In this document: positions 18,862 through 27,701 of the stretch, in pieces
Layout: each line of letters begins with the position of its first letter
Position numbering within the stretch: position 1 is the first letter of the stretch
NCBI RefSeq assembly: GCF_927312905.1
Contig: NZ_CAKMHQ010000078.1
Location: forward strand, 1 to 51,385
Direction: 5' to 3'
Length of the DNA stretch: 51,385 nucleotides
Origin: Candidatus Nitrotoga sp. 1052
Lineage (GTDB): Bacteria; Pseudomonadota; Gammaproteobacteria; Burkholderiales; Gallionellaceae
The notes under the pieces: generated by a model
What the model saw: only the letters and a program-made list of their open reading frames with translations
What the model was told of the DNA's origin: nothing
Database searches by the model: none
Translations under genes and position numbers: made by a program

Positions 18862-19314
18862 GTGGAACTTTTCAAACTTATCCATATTCTGGCGGTGGTA
18901 ATTTGGGTCGGTGGTATGTTTTTTTCCTACATGGTACTGCGCCCTGGCGCTGCCGAAGTCTTGCAGCCACCAGAAAGACTGCGCCTGTGGGCTAAAGTAT
19001 TTGCCCGTTTTTTTAATTGGGTGTGGTTGGCGGTGTTTCTGCTACTGGTAAGCGGTTTCTATATGATTCACCAGCTTGGCGGTATTGCTCATGTACCGCG
19101 TTATATTCATCTGATGTTGCTGTTTGGTATTGCAATGACACTAATTTTCATATATGTGTTTTTCGTCTGTAACATGCATTTTAATATCCAGATTGTGGCG
19201 CAGGATTGGCCCAAGGCAGGGGCGGTGCTGGCTACTATACGCAAGCTGGTAGGGTTAAATCTGGCTATCGGTTTGCTGACCATTGCTATAGTGATTTTGG
19301 GCAAAGCGATATAG
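18862..19314 (+). CDS. CopD-like integral membrane protein
   Basis: A 150-residue protein with four hydrophobic helices. The opening LFKLIHILAVVIWVGGMFFS, with His near residue 8 and the VIWVGG motif, is typical of the CopD/DUF-type small membrane protein superfamily, members of which are linked to copper or haem handling. The cargo here is unknown. GTG start at 18862, with GAGG at 18853-18856, only 7 bases after rnhB, so it is probably the last gene of that transcript. Confidence 0.75.
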   Translation: MELFKLIHILAVVIWVGGMFFSYMVLRPGAAEVLQPPERLRLWAKVFARFFNWVWLAVFLLLVSGFYMIHQLGGIAHVPRYIHLMLLFGIAMTLIFIYVFFVCNMHFNIQIVAQDWPKAGAVLATIRKLVGLNLAIGLLTIAIVILGKAI

Positions 19315-19540
19315 CGCATGTAAATCCTATGTGAGAGTATAGAAAAGTTTAGCTATGAACCATCAGCAAAACTGGTAAGCGCGCTTCCACGACTATTGAA
19401 TAATACTCTTTAAATTCGGCTTATTATTTTATTGTATTAGCTGAGGAATTAACATTCGACATGACATCTGTCGTTAAAATTATTCGCCATGAGTTTCGGG
19501 TAGAATAAACAACTTTATCAAATCCATTTAAAGGCATCTA

Positions 19541-20272
19541 ATGTATAAAATCGCACCCAGTATTATTTCTGCCAATTTCGCCAAGCTCGGCGAAGAGATC
19601 ATCAATGTCCTTGCCTCGGGGGGAGACATTATTCACCTAGAAGTAATGAATAAGCATTTCGTGCCAACATACAGAAATGGTTCGAAGGCATGCGCGGCTA
19701 TTCGCCCTATTACTCAAGCGCCGATCGAGATACACCTGACGAGTGGGTACAATGTAGACAATTCATTGAATGACCTTGTACCGGAATATGCTAAGGCTGG
19801 CGCAAACATTATTACTTTTCATCCTGAAGCAGTTGATCGAGATGCATACAATCTACCGTCCTTTGAAAACATCGAGCGTATCGTTGATTTAATTCACGAA
19901 AACGGCTGCAAAGCAGGGTTGGCATTCAATGCAGGCACGCCTTTTAGCTATCTAGACCATGTTATAAGTAAGATCGACGTTGTCTTGATTATGTCTAAAC
20001 AGACTGGCTTAATCAGTGGCCAGAAATTTATTCCGGAGGCGATTAATAAGGTGCGTACGGCACGCAAAAAAATCAATGATAGCGGGCGTAATATCATCCT
20101 GGAAGTCCACGGTGACGTGAATTTAGGTAACATCGCACAAATTGCTTTGGCTGGTGCCGATACTTTTGTGGTCGGTTCTGCTGTGTATGAAGCAGGCAAT
20201 GAGACTGACCCAAATCGCTATGATTCCATTATCGCTGCCCTGCGCGCAGAGCTTGCCAAGGTTGGTTCATAA
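19541..20272 (+). CDS. diverged ribulose-phosphate 3-epimerase paralogue
   Basis: TIM-barrel protein clearly homologous to Rpe along its whole 243 residues (IAPSIISANFAKLGEE, NIITFHPEA, NGCKAGLAFNAGTP). Key positions differ. The HxDVMD motif is HLEVMN here (His32 kept; the catalytic/metal Asp is Glu34). EVDGGV is EVHGDV (the second catalytic Asp is His190). The phosphate-loop NPGFGGQ is QTGLISGQ, and an 8-residue insertion (DAYNLPSF) follows HPEA. His of EIHL is kept. Glu and His can still bind metal, but the normal acid/base chemistry should be lost. It stands alone behind a 226-base gap. An epimerase of altered specificity or a non-enzymatic role is possible. Confidence 0.8.
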   Translation: MYKIAPSIISANFAKLGEEIINVLASGGDIIHLEVMNKHFVPTYRNGSKACAAIRPITQAPIEIHLTSGYNVDNSLNDLVPEYAKAGANIITFHPEAVDRDAYNLPSFENIERIVDLIHENGCKAGLAFNAGTPFSYLDHVISKIDVVLIMSKQTGLISGQKFIPEAINKVRTARKKINDSGRNIILEVHGDVNLGNIAQIALAGADTFVVGSAVYEAGNETDPNRYDSIIAALRAELAKVGS

Positions 20273-20362
20273 ATGCTGCAAGTGCGTATCTTACGCAGAG
20301 TCTCGCTATTTTAATCAAATTAAACACGCCGTGTCCATGACAGTGTAACTAGCATGGCTCTG

Positions 20363-20390
20363 TCGTCGCATGTTGAGTGACATGCGACGA
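20363..20390. terminator. strong hairpin between convergent genes
   Basis: TCGTCGCATGT (20363-20373) and ACATGCGACGA (20380-20390) are perfect 11-bp arms around a 6-base loop. The hairpin lies between the ends of the Rpe-like gene (plus) and smpB (minus), which suits a bidirectional terminator, but no U-run follows on either strand. Confidence 0.5.
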
Positions 20391-20513
20391 TCCGCCGTGT
20401 CAATAATTTGGCTATTGGATGACTCGACTATGGTATTGGTTGGTAGTGAAATACGCGGTGGTAGGCGATGTGTATGATGGTTGATGCAGCATTCCGATGA
20501 AGAGTGATAGCAG

Positions 20514-20963
20514 TTAACTGCGCGATTTTTTCATTGCTTGCTGAGCCTCGCGTGAGGCATCGCGTTCTCGCTCGGTGTCTCGTTTGTCGTGTTGCTTTTT
20601 CCCTTTCGCAAGGCCGATATCCAATTTGACGAGACTGCCTTTAAAGTGCATGTTCAATGGCATAAGAGTGTAGCCAGCGCGCTGCACTTTGCTGATCAAC
20701 TTATTGATTTCAGCTGCATGCAACAGTAGTTTGCGCGTGCGAACGGGGTCAGGATAGATATGCGTGGAAGCGGTAGTCAATGGGCTGATATGGGAGCCGA
20801 ACAGATACAGGGCGCCATCTTTCACCGTAATATAGGCTTCCTTGAGATTGGCACGTCCGGCGCGGATTGCTTTGACTTCCCAACCTTCCAGCATGATGCC
20901 GGCCTCATAGCGGTCTTCGATGAAGTAGTCGTGGTATGCTTTTTTATTTTGGACTATGCTCAT
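20514..20963 (-). CDS. smpB: SsrA-binding protein SmpB
   Basis: tmRNA partner in ribosome rescue; 149 residues. [35 protein letters not shown] and [10 protein letters not shown] are diagnostic of the OB-fold body. The lysine/arginine-rich C-terminal tail ([17 protein letters not shown]) enters the mRNA channel. No tmRNA gene was recognised in the window. It is divergent from ratA across only 42 bases, a pairing also known in other proteobacteria. Confidence 0.97.
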   Translation of the reverse strand: MSIVQNKKAYHDYFIEDRYEAGIMLEGWEVKAIRAGRANLKEAYITVKDGALYLFGSHISPLTTASTHIYPDPVRTRKLLLHAAEINKLISKVQRAGYTLMPLNMHFKGSLVKLDIGLAKGKKQHDKRDTERERDASREAQQAMKKSRS

Positions 20964-21005
20964 AATTTACATATTCTACCAGCTTTGCATGGACGTACTG
21001 CTAGA

Positions 21006-21455
21006 ATGGCCTTAGTCGAGAAATCAGTACTGGTTCCCTACAGCGCGAAGCAGATGTTCGTTCTGGTGGATAATGTGGCGGATTATCCGCGGTTTTTGCC
21101 GTGGTGTGGCGGAGCCAGTGTTATCTCGATGGATGGAGATACCGTACATGCGACAGTACACATCAATTATCACCATATTAAGCAGAGTTTTACCACTGAG
21201 AATGTGCGTCAGTTTCCTCATCACATTGACATCACACTGAAAGATGGACCGTTCAAGCACCTTGACGGTGATTGGCATTTTATACCTCTTTCCGAATCTG
21301 CCTGTAAAATAGAGTTTAAGTTGCATTACGAATTTTCCAATAAGTTACTGGAAAAAGTGTTCGGCCCCATTTTTCATTTCATTGCCAATAGTTTTGTGGA
21401 TGCTTTTGTTCATCGTGCAGAAAAGATTTATACAGGAAATGAGAGTCCAGATTAG
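21006..21455 (+). CDS. ratA: RatA family START-like/COQ10 protein
   Basis: A 149-residue polyketide-cyclase/COQ10-type lipid-binding fold. EKSVLVPYSAKQMFVLVDNV and YPRFLPWCGGA open it, and the C-terminal helix reads FIANSFVDAFVHRAEKIY. Family roles reported are ubiquinone binding (Coq10) and, in E. coli, binding of 50S to block subunit joining (RatA); which applies here is not decidable from sequence. ATG 21006 is chosen over an in-frame start at 20760, which would run through smpB. It shares a 42-base divergent promoter region with smpB. Confidence 0.88.
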   Translation: MALVEKSVLVPYSAKQMFVLVDNVADYPRFLPWCGGASVISMDGDTVHATVHINYHHIKQSFTTENVRQFPHHIDITLKDGPFKHLDGDWHFIPLSESACKIEFKLHYEFSNKLLEKVFGPIFHFIANSFVDAFVHRAEKIYTGNESPD

Positions 21456-21530
21456 TGTTGTAATATGCCTATTAGCCTATTAAATGGATATTCATCTGTG
21501 CGGCAAGACGAGATTACTTAGGGTTACTAA

Positions 21531-22457
21531 ATGTTAGATTACGACCTGCATTGCCATTCAACTGTTTCGGACGGATTGCTGTCGCCCACTGATTTGGTTG
21601 CGCGCGCGGCAGAGCGGGGGGTGAAATTTCTTGCTTTGACTGACCATGACGATCTCTCTGGCTTGGCTGAGGCAGCTGCTGCCGCTGCACAGCACGGTAT
21701 GCAATTTATCAACGGAGTCGAAATTTCTGTTACTTGGCGCAGCTACACCTTGCATATTATTGGTTTGCGTATTGATCCGGCATATGAACCGCTGGCGGAA
21801 GGCTTACGCAACATTCGCAGTGGGCGTGGAGCACGTGCGCAGCTGATGGCTGAGTCACTGGCCAAGAGCGGCATAAGCGGGGCGCTGGCAGGCGCTTATC
21901 AATATGCAGATAACCATGGCATTATTGGACGCACACACTTCGCACGTTTCTTGGTCGAGAGAGGCTACTGCAAGGATGTGCGTAGCGTGTTCAAGAATTA
22001 TCTGGTTAAGGATAAACCTGGATATGTGTCGCATCAATGGGCTTCGTTGCCGGATGCAGTCACCTGGATATGCGGCAGCGGTGGTGTCGCCGTGTTGGCG
22101 CATCCAGGTCGTTATACTGTGGCACGCAAAGGTATGGGACAGAAGACCTTGCGCGAATTGCTGCGTGAATTTATCGATTTGGGCGGACAGGGGATAGAAG
22201 TAGTGTGTGGTAGCCACACGCCAGAGCAATATGCCGAGTTTGCCCGCTATGCTAATGAGTTTAATTTGCTGGCTTCGTGTGGTTCGGATTTTCATGGGCC
22301 AGGTGAAAGCTATCGGGATTTAGGGCGTTTGCCCGATTTCCCATTGGATTGCCGTCCCGTGTGGCTGGCGTGGGAAGGTGACCAATCTCCGTCTTCAGAA
22401 ACTTTGCTCATCTCTTCAGGGGAGGAACGAGGAAAAGCAGAGAGAGTTAACCGCTGA
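21531..22457 (+). CDS. rnm: PHP-domain phosphoesterase, RNase AM (Rnm/YciV)
   Basis: A 308-residue PHP metal-dependent phosphoesterase. Metal ligands are visible: DLHCHSTVSDG (5-15), LTDHDDL near 36-42, GVEIS near 60, LAHPGRY near 190 and SDFHGPG near 245. E. coli YciV/Rnm is a 5'-3' exonuclease maturing the 5' ends of rRNAs; the family match makes this the likely role. It is followed after 2 bases by a YciO-type gene, the same neighbour as in E. coli, which strengthens the call. Confidence 0.88.
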   Translation: MLDYDLHCHSTVSDGLLSPTDLVARAAERGVKFLALTDHDDLSGLAEAAAAAAQHGMQFINGVEISVTWRSYTLHIIGLRIDPAYEPLAEGLRNIRSGRGARAQLMAESLAKSGISGALAGAYQYADNHGIIGRTHFARFLVERGYCKDVRSVFKNYLVKDKPGYVSHQWASLPDAVTWICGSGGVAVLAHPGRYTVARKGMGQKTLRELLREFIDLGGQGIEVVCGSHTPEQYAEFARYANEFNLLASCGSDFHGPGESYRDLGRLPDFPLDCRPVWLAWEGDQSPSSETLLISSGEERGKAERVNR

Positions 22458-22459
22458 CC

Positions 22460-23089
22460 ATGTCACAATTTTTCACTATTCACCCAACAAATCCACAGCC
22501 GCGACTGATTAAACAGGCCGCCGATTTAGTGCGCAATGGTTCGGTAATTGCCTACCCTACTGATTCCTGTTACGCCTTAGGTTGTCATCTTGGTGATAAG
22601 GAAGCAGTGGCACGCATCCGCCAAATACGCGGCGTGGATGATAAGCATCATATGACGATGGTTTGCCGAGACTTGTCCGAGCTGGCCCGCTATGCGCGGG
22701 TGAATAATGTGCAATTTCGACTGCTAAAAAACAATACACCGGGCAGTTATACATTTATCCTTGAAGCCACCAAGGAAGTTCCCAAGCGCCTGCAACATCC
22801 CAAACGCAGCACGATCGGTGTGCGCATCCCAGATCATCCGGTGGCGTTGGCGCTGCTGGAAGAACTGGGTGAGCCGCTGATAAGTTCTACCTTGATTTTG
22901 CCAAATGAGGAGTTTGCAATGAATGATGCCGAACAGATTCGCGACCTGTTACAGCATCAAATTGATCTGGTGGTGGATGGTGGCGCGGTGGGATTAGACC
23001 CGACCACGGTAATTGACCTAACCAAGGATACGCCTGTGGTGGTTCGGTTCGGCAAGGGTGATGTTTCACCATTTTTAATTGAGAAATAA
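22460..23089 (+). CDS. yciO: YciO/Sua5/YrdC-family protein
   Basis: A 209-residue protein with the Sua5/YrdC (TsaC) fold. It has the KxR/SxN-type nucleotide surface elements: AYPTDSCYALGCHL near 30, KHHMTMVCRDLSELARY near 60, PKRSTIGVRIPDHP near 115, and LISSTLILP. YciO is a paralogue of TsaC; its own role in t6A synthesis is doubtful in the literature. A second, longer Sua5 lies at 46964-48010. It is cotranscribed with rnm (2-base gap) and probably with the M50 protease gene (7-base gap). Confidence 0.88.
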   Translation: MSQFFTIHPTNPQPRLIKQAADLVRNGSVIAYPTDSCYALGCHLGDKEAVARIRQIRGVDDKHHMTMVCRDLSELARYARVNNVQFRLLKNNTPGSYTFILEATKEVPKRLQHPKRSTIGVRIPDHPVALALLEELGEPLISSTLILPNEEFAMNDAEQIRDLLQHQIDLVVDGGAVGLDPTTVIDLTKDTPVVVRFGKGDVSPFLIEK

Positions 23090-23096
23090 ATAATAA

Positions 23097-23744
23097 ATGC
23101 AGATCGACCAATTGATACAAACCATTGCCATTGCAGCGATCCCGATTTTATTTGCAATTACCTTGCATGAGGCGGCGCATGGCTATGTGGCGCGGCATTT
23201 CGGTGACATGACGGCTTATCAGCAGGGGCGTATCAGCTTGAATCCCATCCGCCACATTGATCCTGTCGGCACTATCTTGCTACCGTTGCTGACGCTATGG
23301 ATGGGTGGAATCTTGTTTGGTTGGGCCAAACCGGTGCCTGTAAACTTCGCCGCTCTGCGCCGTCCCAAGCAAGATATGCTTTGGGTGGCACTAGCCGGTC
23401 CGCTTGCTAACCTTTTCATGGCGCTAATCTGGGCGGTGCTGGCCAAGCTGGCATGGACATTACCGGCAAATTATTTCGCCGAGCCATTGTTGGAAATGGC
23501 GCAGATCGGAATTAAAATCAACATCGTGTTAATGGTGCTAAATTTGCTGCCGCTACCGCCTCTGGATGGTGGGCGCATGGCCGTCAGCCTGCTACCGCAT
23601 CGACAGGCTTCCATTCTGGAGAGAGTTGAACCGTACGGTATGTTCATACTGATTTTTTTGGCGATTTCGCCTGTCCTCAGCTGGATATTGGGGCCGCCTG
23701 TAATCGGGCTTATCCAGTTAATTAATTCTATTTTTGGACTGTAA
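23097..23744 (+). CDS. M50 family site-2 protease-like membrane metalloprotease
   Basis: A 215-residue minimal site-2 protease (rhomboid-independent S2P of the YwhC/Rip3-like group without PDZ). Zinc motif HEAAH near residues 24-28 within FAITLHEAAHGYVARHFGD, then RISLNPIRHIDPVGT. The second site NLLPLPPLDGGRM lies near 148-160. At least four membrane segments. The substrate is unknown. It lies in a run with rnm, yciO and trpS. Confidence 0.9.
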   Translation: MQIDQLIQTIAIAAIPILFAITLHEAAHGYVARHFGDMTAYQQGRISLNPIRHIDPVGTILLPLLTLWMGGILFGWAKPVPVNFAALRRPKQDMLWVALAGPLANLFMALIWAVLAKLAWTLPANYFAEPLLEMAQIGIKINIVLMVLNLLPLPPLDGGRMAVSLLPHRQASILERVEPYGMFILIFLAISPVLSWILGPPVIGLIQLINSIFGL

Positions 23745-23753
23745 AGTAAAATT

Positions 23754-24959
23754 ATGCATGTTGATCGAGTGTTATCAGGAATGAGGCCCACGGGTAGTCT
23801 GCACCTTGGGCATTACCATGGCGTGTTGAAAAACTGGGTGGAGATGCAGCAAGAATACGAGTGCTTTTTTTTTGTTGCTGACTGGCATGCGCTGACCACA
23901 CATTACGATACCCCTCAGATTATTGAACAAAGTGTATGGGATATGGTCATTGACTGGCTGGCTGTGGGAGTTGATCCCGCCCGAGCCACGCTGTTCATTC
24001 AATCCAAGGTACCAGAGCACGCCGAGTTACATCTGTTGCTCTCCATGATTACGCCGCGGGGTTGGCTGGAACGTGTGCCGACCTATAAAGACCAGCAGGA
24101 GAAACTGACAGAGAAGGATTTAGGCACATACGGTTTCCTCGGCTATCCGCTATTGCAAAGTGCGGATATCCTCATTTACCGCGCTACCCAAGTGCCAGTA
24201 GGTGAAGATCAGGTACCACACATCGAGTTCACGCGCGAAATTGCACGTCGTTTCAACCACATTTACGGGCGCGAATCGGGTTTCGAGGAAAAAGCCAAAG
24301 CTGCCGTCAAGAAACTAGGGAGCAAAAAAGCAAAACTGTATGACGAGTTGCGTACTCGCTATCAGGAGCAAGGTGATGGCGAGGCGCTGCAATCGGCCAA
24401 ATCACTACTCGACGAACAGCAGAGCCTAATAAGCATGGGCGACCGCGAGCGTCTGCTTGGCTATCTTGAAAGCGGTGGAAAAATGATTTTATTCGAGCCG
24501 CATGCCATGCTCACTGCGGCTTCGAAAATGCCCGGGCTGGACGGACAGAAAATGTCAAAATCTTACAACAACACAATCAGTCTGCGCGAGGACGAAGCAA
24601 GTGTAACCAAGAAAATTCGCACCATGCCGACCGACCCGGCGCGTGTACGTCGTACCGATGTGGGAAATCCGGATAAATGTCCGGTGTGGCAGTTACATCA
24701 GGTATATTCCAATGAAGATACCAAGCACTGGGTGCAACAAGGCTGTAGGAGCGCACGCATAGGCTGTATCGAATGCAAACAACCCGTGATAGATGCAGTG
24801 CTGGCTGAACAAAAACCCATGCGCGAGCGTGCTCAGCTCTATCTGGACGATCCCACGTTAGTGCGCAACATCATCTCTGATGGTTGCGAGAAAGCGCGCA
24901 AGCTGGCGGCCGAGACCATGCGTGACGTGCGTGAGGCGATGGGACTGAATTACAGCTAA
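23754..24959 (+). CDS. trpS: tryptophanyl-tRNA synthetase
   Basis: Class I synthetase charging tRNA-Trp; 401 residues. The HIGH-like motif is in RPTGSLHLGHYHG (10-22) and the KMSKS motif in GQKMSKSYNN near residue 265. The Trp pocket includes HIEFTREIARRFN near 160. It is about 65 residues longer than E. coli TrpS. The extra part (about 185-245, around KAAVKKLGSKKAK) precedes KMSKS, as in other betaproteobacterial enzymes, and there is a C-terminal region with HQVYSNEDTKHWVQQGC. Confidence 0.96.
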   Translation: MHVDRVLSGMRPTGSLHLGHYHGVLKNWVEMQQEYECFFFVADWHALTTHYDTPQIIEQSVWDMVIDWLAVGVDPARATLFIQSKVPEHAELHLLLSMITPRGWLERVPTYKDQQEKLTEKDLGTYGFLGYPLLQSADILIYRATQVPVGEDQVPHIEFTREIARRFNHIYGRESGFEEKAKAAVKKLGSKKAKLYDELRTRYQEQGDGEALQSAKSLLDEQQSLISMGDRERLLGYLESGGKMILFEPHAMLTAASKMPGLDGQKMSKSYNNTISLREDEASVTKKIRTMPTDPARVRRTDVGNPDKCPVWQLHQVYSNEDTKHWVQQGCRSARIGCIECKQPVIDAVLAEQKPMRERAQLYLDDPTLVRNIISDGCEKARKLAAETMRDVREAMGLNYS

Positions 24960-25005
24960 ACAGGGGGAGAGATAGACCTCTAACTTATAGGTGCTGGCAT
25001 AACAG

Positions 25006-25818
25006 GTGAATACTTTGGAGCAGTTTCCAGGCAACACGCACGGCGTTCATATCCATGGCCAACCGCTGCTGGAGATGCCACATGACCTTTATATTCCGCC
25101 GGATGCTTTGGAAATTGTTCTTGAGACTTTCCAGGGACCGCTAGACTTGTTACTGTACCTGATTCGCAAGCACAATTTGGATGTGCTCGATATACCGATG
25201 GCACAGTTGACGCAGCAATACATGGTCTATATTGAGATCATGCAGCGCAACCGCTTGGAGTTGGCCGCCGAATATTTGCTGATGGCGGCGGTGCTGATTG
25301 AGATTAAATCACGCATGTTGTTGCCGCGGTCGTCCAAGCTTATGGATGCGGGAGAGGAAGATCCACGTGTCGAGCTGATGCGCCGCTTGCTGGAATACGA
25401 ACAGATGAAGCTGGCCGCGCAGAAGCTGAACGAATTGCCGCAGGCCGGGCGTGATTTTGAGCTAGTTCAAGTCCTGATCGAACGTGTTGAAGAGCAGCGA
25501 TTACCGAATATTACTGTGGAAGATTTACGCCAAGCCTGGCTCGCGCTGCTGGCGCGTGCAAAACTGAATACACACCACAGGGTGCGGCGCGAGGAGCTTT
25601 CGGTGCGCGAACAAATGACACGTGTGTTGCGCCAATTGCGGCACGGCCAGTTCGAAGCATTTGAGAATCTGTTTGAAGCGAGCGGTGGAATTGCACCACT
25701 AGTGGTGGCTTTTATCGCAATTCTGGAGTTGGCCAAAGAAACATTGGTCGAAATTACACAAACCGAATCATTGGGAAAAATTTATGTCCGGGCAAGCCGT
25801 AGCCTTACCTCTGAGTGA
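25006..25818 (+). CDS. scpA: segregation and condensation protein A
   Basis: Kleisin subunit bridging SMC heads for chromosome segregation; 270 residues. The core motif FQGPLDLLLYLIRKHNLDVLDIP is preserved (seen near residues 45-67), then AAEYLLMAAVLIEIKSRMLLP. The C-terminal winged-helix region contains FLALLELAK-like sequence (VAFIAILELAKETLVEI). It starts at GTG 25006. The last 35 bases overlap scpB, which couples the two products. The SMC gene is not in the window. Confidence 0.94.
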   Translation: MNTLEQFPGNTHGVHIHGQPLLEMPHDLYIPPDALEIVLETFQGPLDLLLYLIRKHNLDVLDIPMAQLTQQYMVYIEIMQRNRLELAAEYLLMAAVLIEIKSRMLLPRSSKLMDAGEEDPRVELMRRLLEYEQMKLAAQKLNELPQAGRDFELVQVLIERVEEQRLPNITVEDLRQAWLALLARAKLNTHHRVRREELSVREQMTRVLRQLRHGQFEAFENLFEASGGIAPLVVAFIAILELAKETLVEITQTESLGKIYVRASRSLTSE

Positions 25819-26374
25819 AGAAGCTGCTGCACAAATTGACGCGGTGCAACTCAAGAAAATATTAGAAGTTGCGTTGTTGACTACCCCAGAACCACTGTCA
25901 CTCGCGGAGCTGAAAAAACTTAGCGATGCGCCGGTAGAAAATCATATTATAGAAAAAATGCTGGAACAATTGGCGCAGGAATATACAGGCAGCGGCGTGG
26001 AACTCAACCGCGTGGCGAACGGTTGGCGGTTTCGCGCATGTCCTGAGATGCAGCCTTATTTAGATCGCCTCAACCCGCAAAAACCGCCGCGCTATTCGCG
26101 CGCGGTTATGGAAACTCTCGCAATTATCGTTTACCGTCAACCCGTAACGCGTGGCGATATCGAAGAGATTCGCGGGGTAGCAGTATCCGCGCATATTTTG
26201 AAGACTCTGGAAGCGCGCGGATGGATAGATATAGTCGGCACGCGCGATACACCTGGTAAACCAGAATTGTTCGCTACCACCAAACAACTGCTGGACGACC
26301 TTAATCTGCGTTCGTTGCAGGAACTACCGCCGCTAGAAGAAATGAGCAGTCTGCTGGAGCACGATGAGGTATGA
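25784..26374 (+). CDS. scpB: segregation and condensation protein B
   Basis: Winged-helix partner of ScpA in the SMC complex; 196 residues. Features: ALLTTPEPLSLAELKKL, ANGWRFRACPEMQPYLDRL, and the conserved LETLAIIVYRQPVTRGDIEEIRGV-type region (seen in frame at about residues 105-128). GWIDIVGTRDTPGKPELFATT follows. ATG 25784 lies inside the end of scpA. Confidence 0.95.
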   Translation: MSGQAVALPLSEEAAAQIDAVQLKKILEVALLTTPEPLSLAELKKLSDAPVENHIIEKMLEQLAQEYTGSGVELNRVANGWRFRACPEMQPYLDRLNPQKPPRYSRAVMETLAIIVYRQPVTRGDIEEIRGVAVSAHILKTLEARGWIDIVGTRDTPGKPELFATTKQLLDDLNLRSLQELPPLEEMSSLLEHDEV

Positions 26375-26395
26375 GTTTTAAGTGCAAGCTGAACC

Positions 26396-27175
26396 ATGAA
26401 ATACATCACTTCGCACAGCAATCCTTTCTTTAAAGAGCTGCTCAAGCTGGCCAGTTCAGCACGTCAACGCCAAAAGGCTCAGCAGACTTTATTAGAAGGC
26501 GCACATCTACTTCAAGCTTATCATGCATTTGGCAGCCAACAGCCTCAGCACCTGTTGGTGACGGAAGCGGCAGTGCAAAACCGCGAAGTGGCGGAGTTAT
26601 TGAAAAAATTCCCTGATGTGCCGCTATCTCAATTGGACGATAGCTTGTTTGCTGAACTGTCCGAGCTAAAAACTCCCAGTTGTATTCTCGCTCTTATTGA
26701 AATACCTCAAATCTCAATCCCATCAGTGCATAGCAGCTTTTGTTTGCTGCTGGAAGACATCCAGGATCCTGGCAATCTTGGCTCCATATTGCGTACCGCT
26801 GCTGCAGCAGGTTGCGATGCAGTTTTTTTGTCCAAGAACTGCGCCGATGCATGGTCGCCCAAAGTGCTGCGTGCCGGGATGGGTGGACATTTTGTGTTAA
26901 GTATCCATGAATCAATTGATTTGCTCGCCATGGCTACTGCATTTCAAGGGAAGACTTTTGCTACTGTAGTGGGTGCAAAAAACAATCTGTATGACTGCGA
27001 TCTTCGTGGCAACATTGCCTTTGCGATTGGAAATGAGGGAGCAGGGCTGTCTAAAAGTTTGCTGGCAGTAATCAGCCAGCACATCGCCATCCCTATGCCT
27101 GGGCGAAGTGAATCATTAAATGTTGCTGCGGCCACTGCTGTATGTCTGTTCGAAGCAGTGCGGCAACGCAGGTAA
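26396..27175 (+). CDS. SpoU/TrmH-family RNA 2'-O-methyltransferase
   Basis: A 259-residue SPOUT methyltransferase with an N-terminal substrate-binding domain (about 1-100). The knot motifs are visible: motif 1 LEDIQDPGNLGSILRTAAA near 123-141, motif 2 AIGNEGAGLS near 210, and motif 3 IPMPGRSESLNVAAATAV near 230-247. The methylated nucleotide cannot be named; RlmB-like 23S rRNA methylation is one candidate. It follows scpB by 21 bases on the same strand. Confidence 0.88.
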   Translation: MKYITSHSNPFFKELLKLASSARQRQKAQQTLLEGAHLLQAYHAFGSQQPQHLLVTEAAVQNREVAELLKKFPDVPLSQLDDSLFAELSELKTPSCILALIEIPQISIPSVHSSFCLLLEDIQDPGNLGSILRTAAAAGCDAVFLSKNCADAWSPKVLRAGMGGHFVLSIHESIDLLAMATAFQGKTFATVVGAKNNLYDCDLRGNIAFAIGNEGAGLSKSLLAVISQHIAIPMPGRSESLNVAAATAVCLFEAVRQRR

Positions 27176-27363
27176 TTATTTATCTCAAAACCATCAACAA
27201 ATATCAAACAACTTATTGGTTGGAAATCTACTCCAGAAGAAGCTGAATGGATGTACTTTTCTGCCCATATTTTATGGAATTCAAATGTGCGGCTTGATTT
27301 GCTCAATTGGGATTGTTATAGTGAAAACGGTAAATAGCGCTTCTTAACGAAAGGAACTTTATA

Positions 27364-27693
27364 ATGAACATGCTAGGAGCAACAACCTCAACAGTGGATA
27401 TTTCCAAAGAAAAGCTAATGGACGACTTGAGAATAGTGGTTGCAGATGCGGAAGAACTGCTGAAGGCAACTGCCAATCAGACTGGGGAACGTATCGCGGC
27501 GGCACGCGCCAGGGCAGGAGAATCATTGCAAGCAGCCAAGACTCGGCTTTCCAATGCACAAGTGGCGGTTATGGAAAAAACCCGGGCTGTCGCCACGGCC
27601 ACGGATGACTACGTACATGTTAATCCATGGCAAGCCATAGGAATTGCAGCAGCGGTCGGCATTCTCCTCGGCGCAGTTATTTCGCGTCGCTGA
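27364..27693 (+). CDS. DUF883 (ElaB/YqjD-type) membrane-anchored ribosome-associated protein
   Basis: A 109-residue protein with a long amphipathic helix (LMDDLRIVVADAEELLKATA through AKTRLSNAQVA) and a C-terminal glycine-zipper membrane anchor, NPWQAIGIAAAVGILLGAV followed by ISRR. This is the YqjD/ElaB pattern; E. coli YqjD ties ribosomes to the membrane in stationary phase. AAAGGAAC at 27350-27357 is the ribosome site. It starts a three-gene set equivalent to yqjD-yqjE-yqjK. Confidence 0.85.
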   Translation: MNMLGATTSTVDISKEKLMDDLRIVVADAEELLKATANQTGERIAAARARAGESLQAAKTRLSNAQVAVMEKTRAVATATDDYVHVNPWQAIGIAAAVGILLGAVISRR

Positions 27694-27701
27694 GTCCACT
27701 C

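Noticed and set aside
23754-24959. TrpS length (401 residues) as a novel fusion
   Set aside because: The extra segment before KMSKS is a known feature of betaproteobacterial TrpS, not a new domain.
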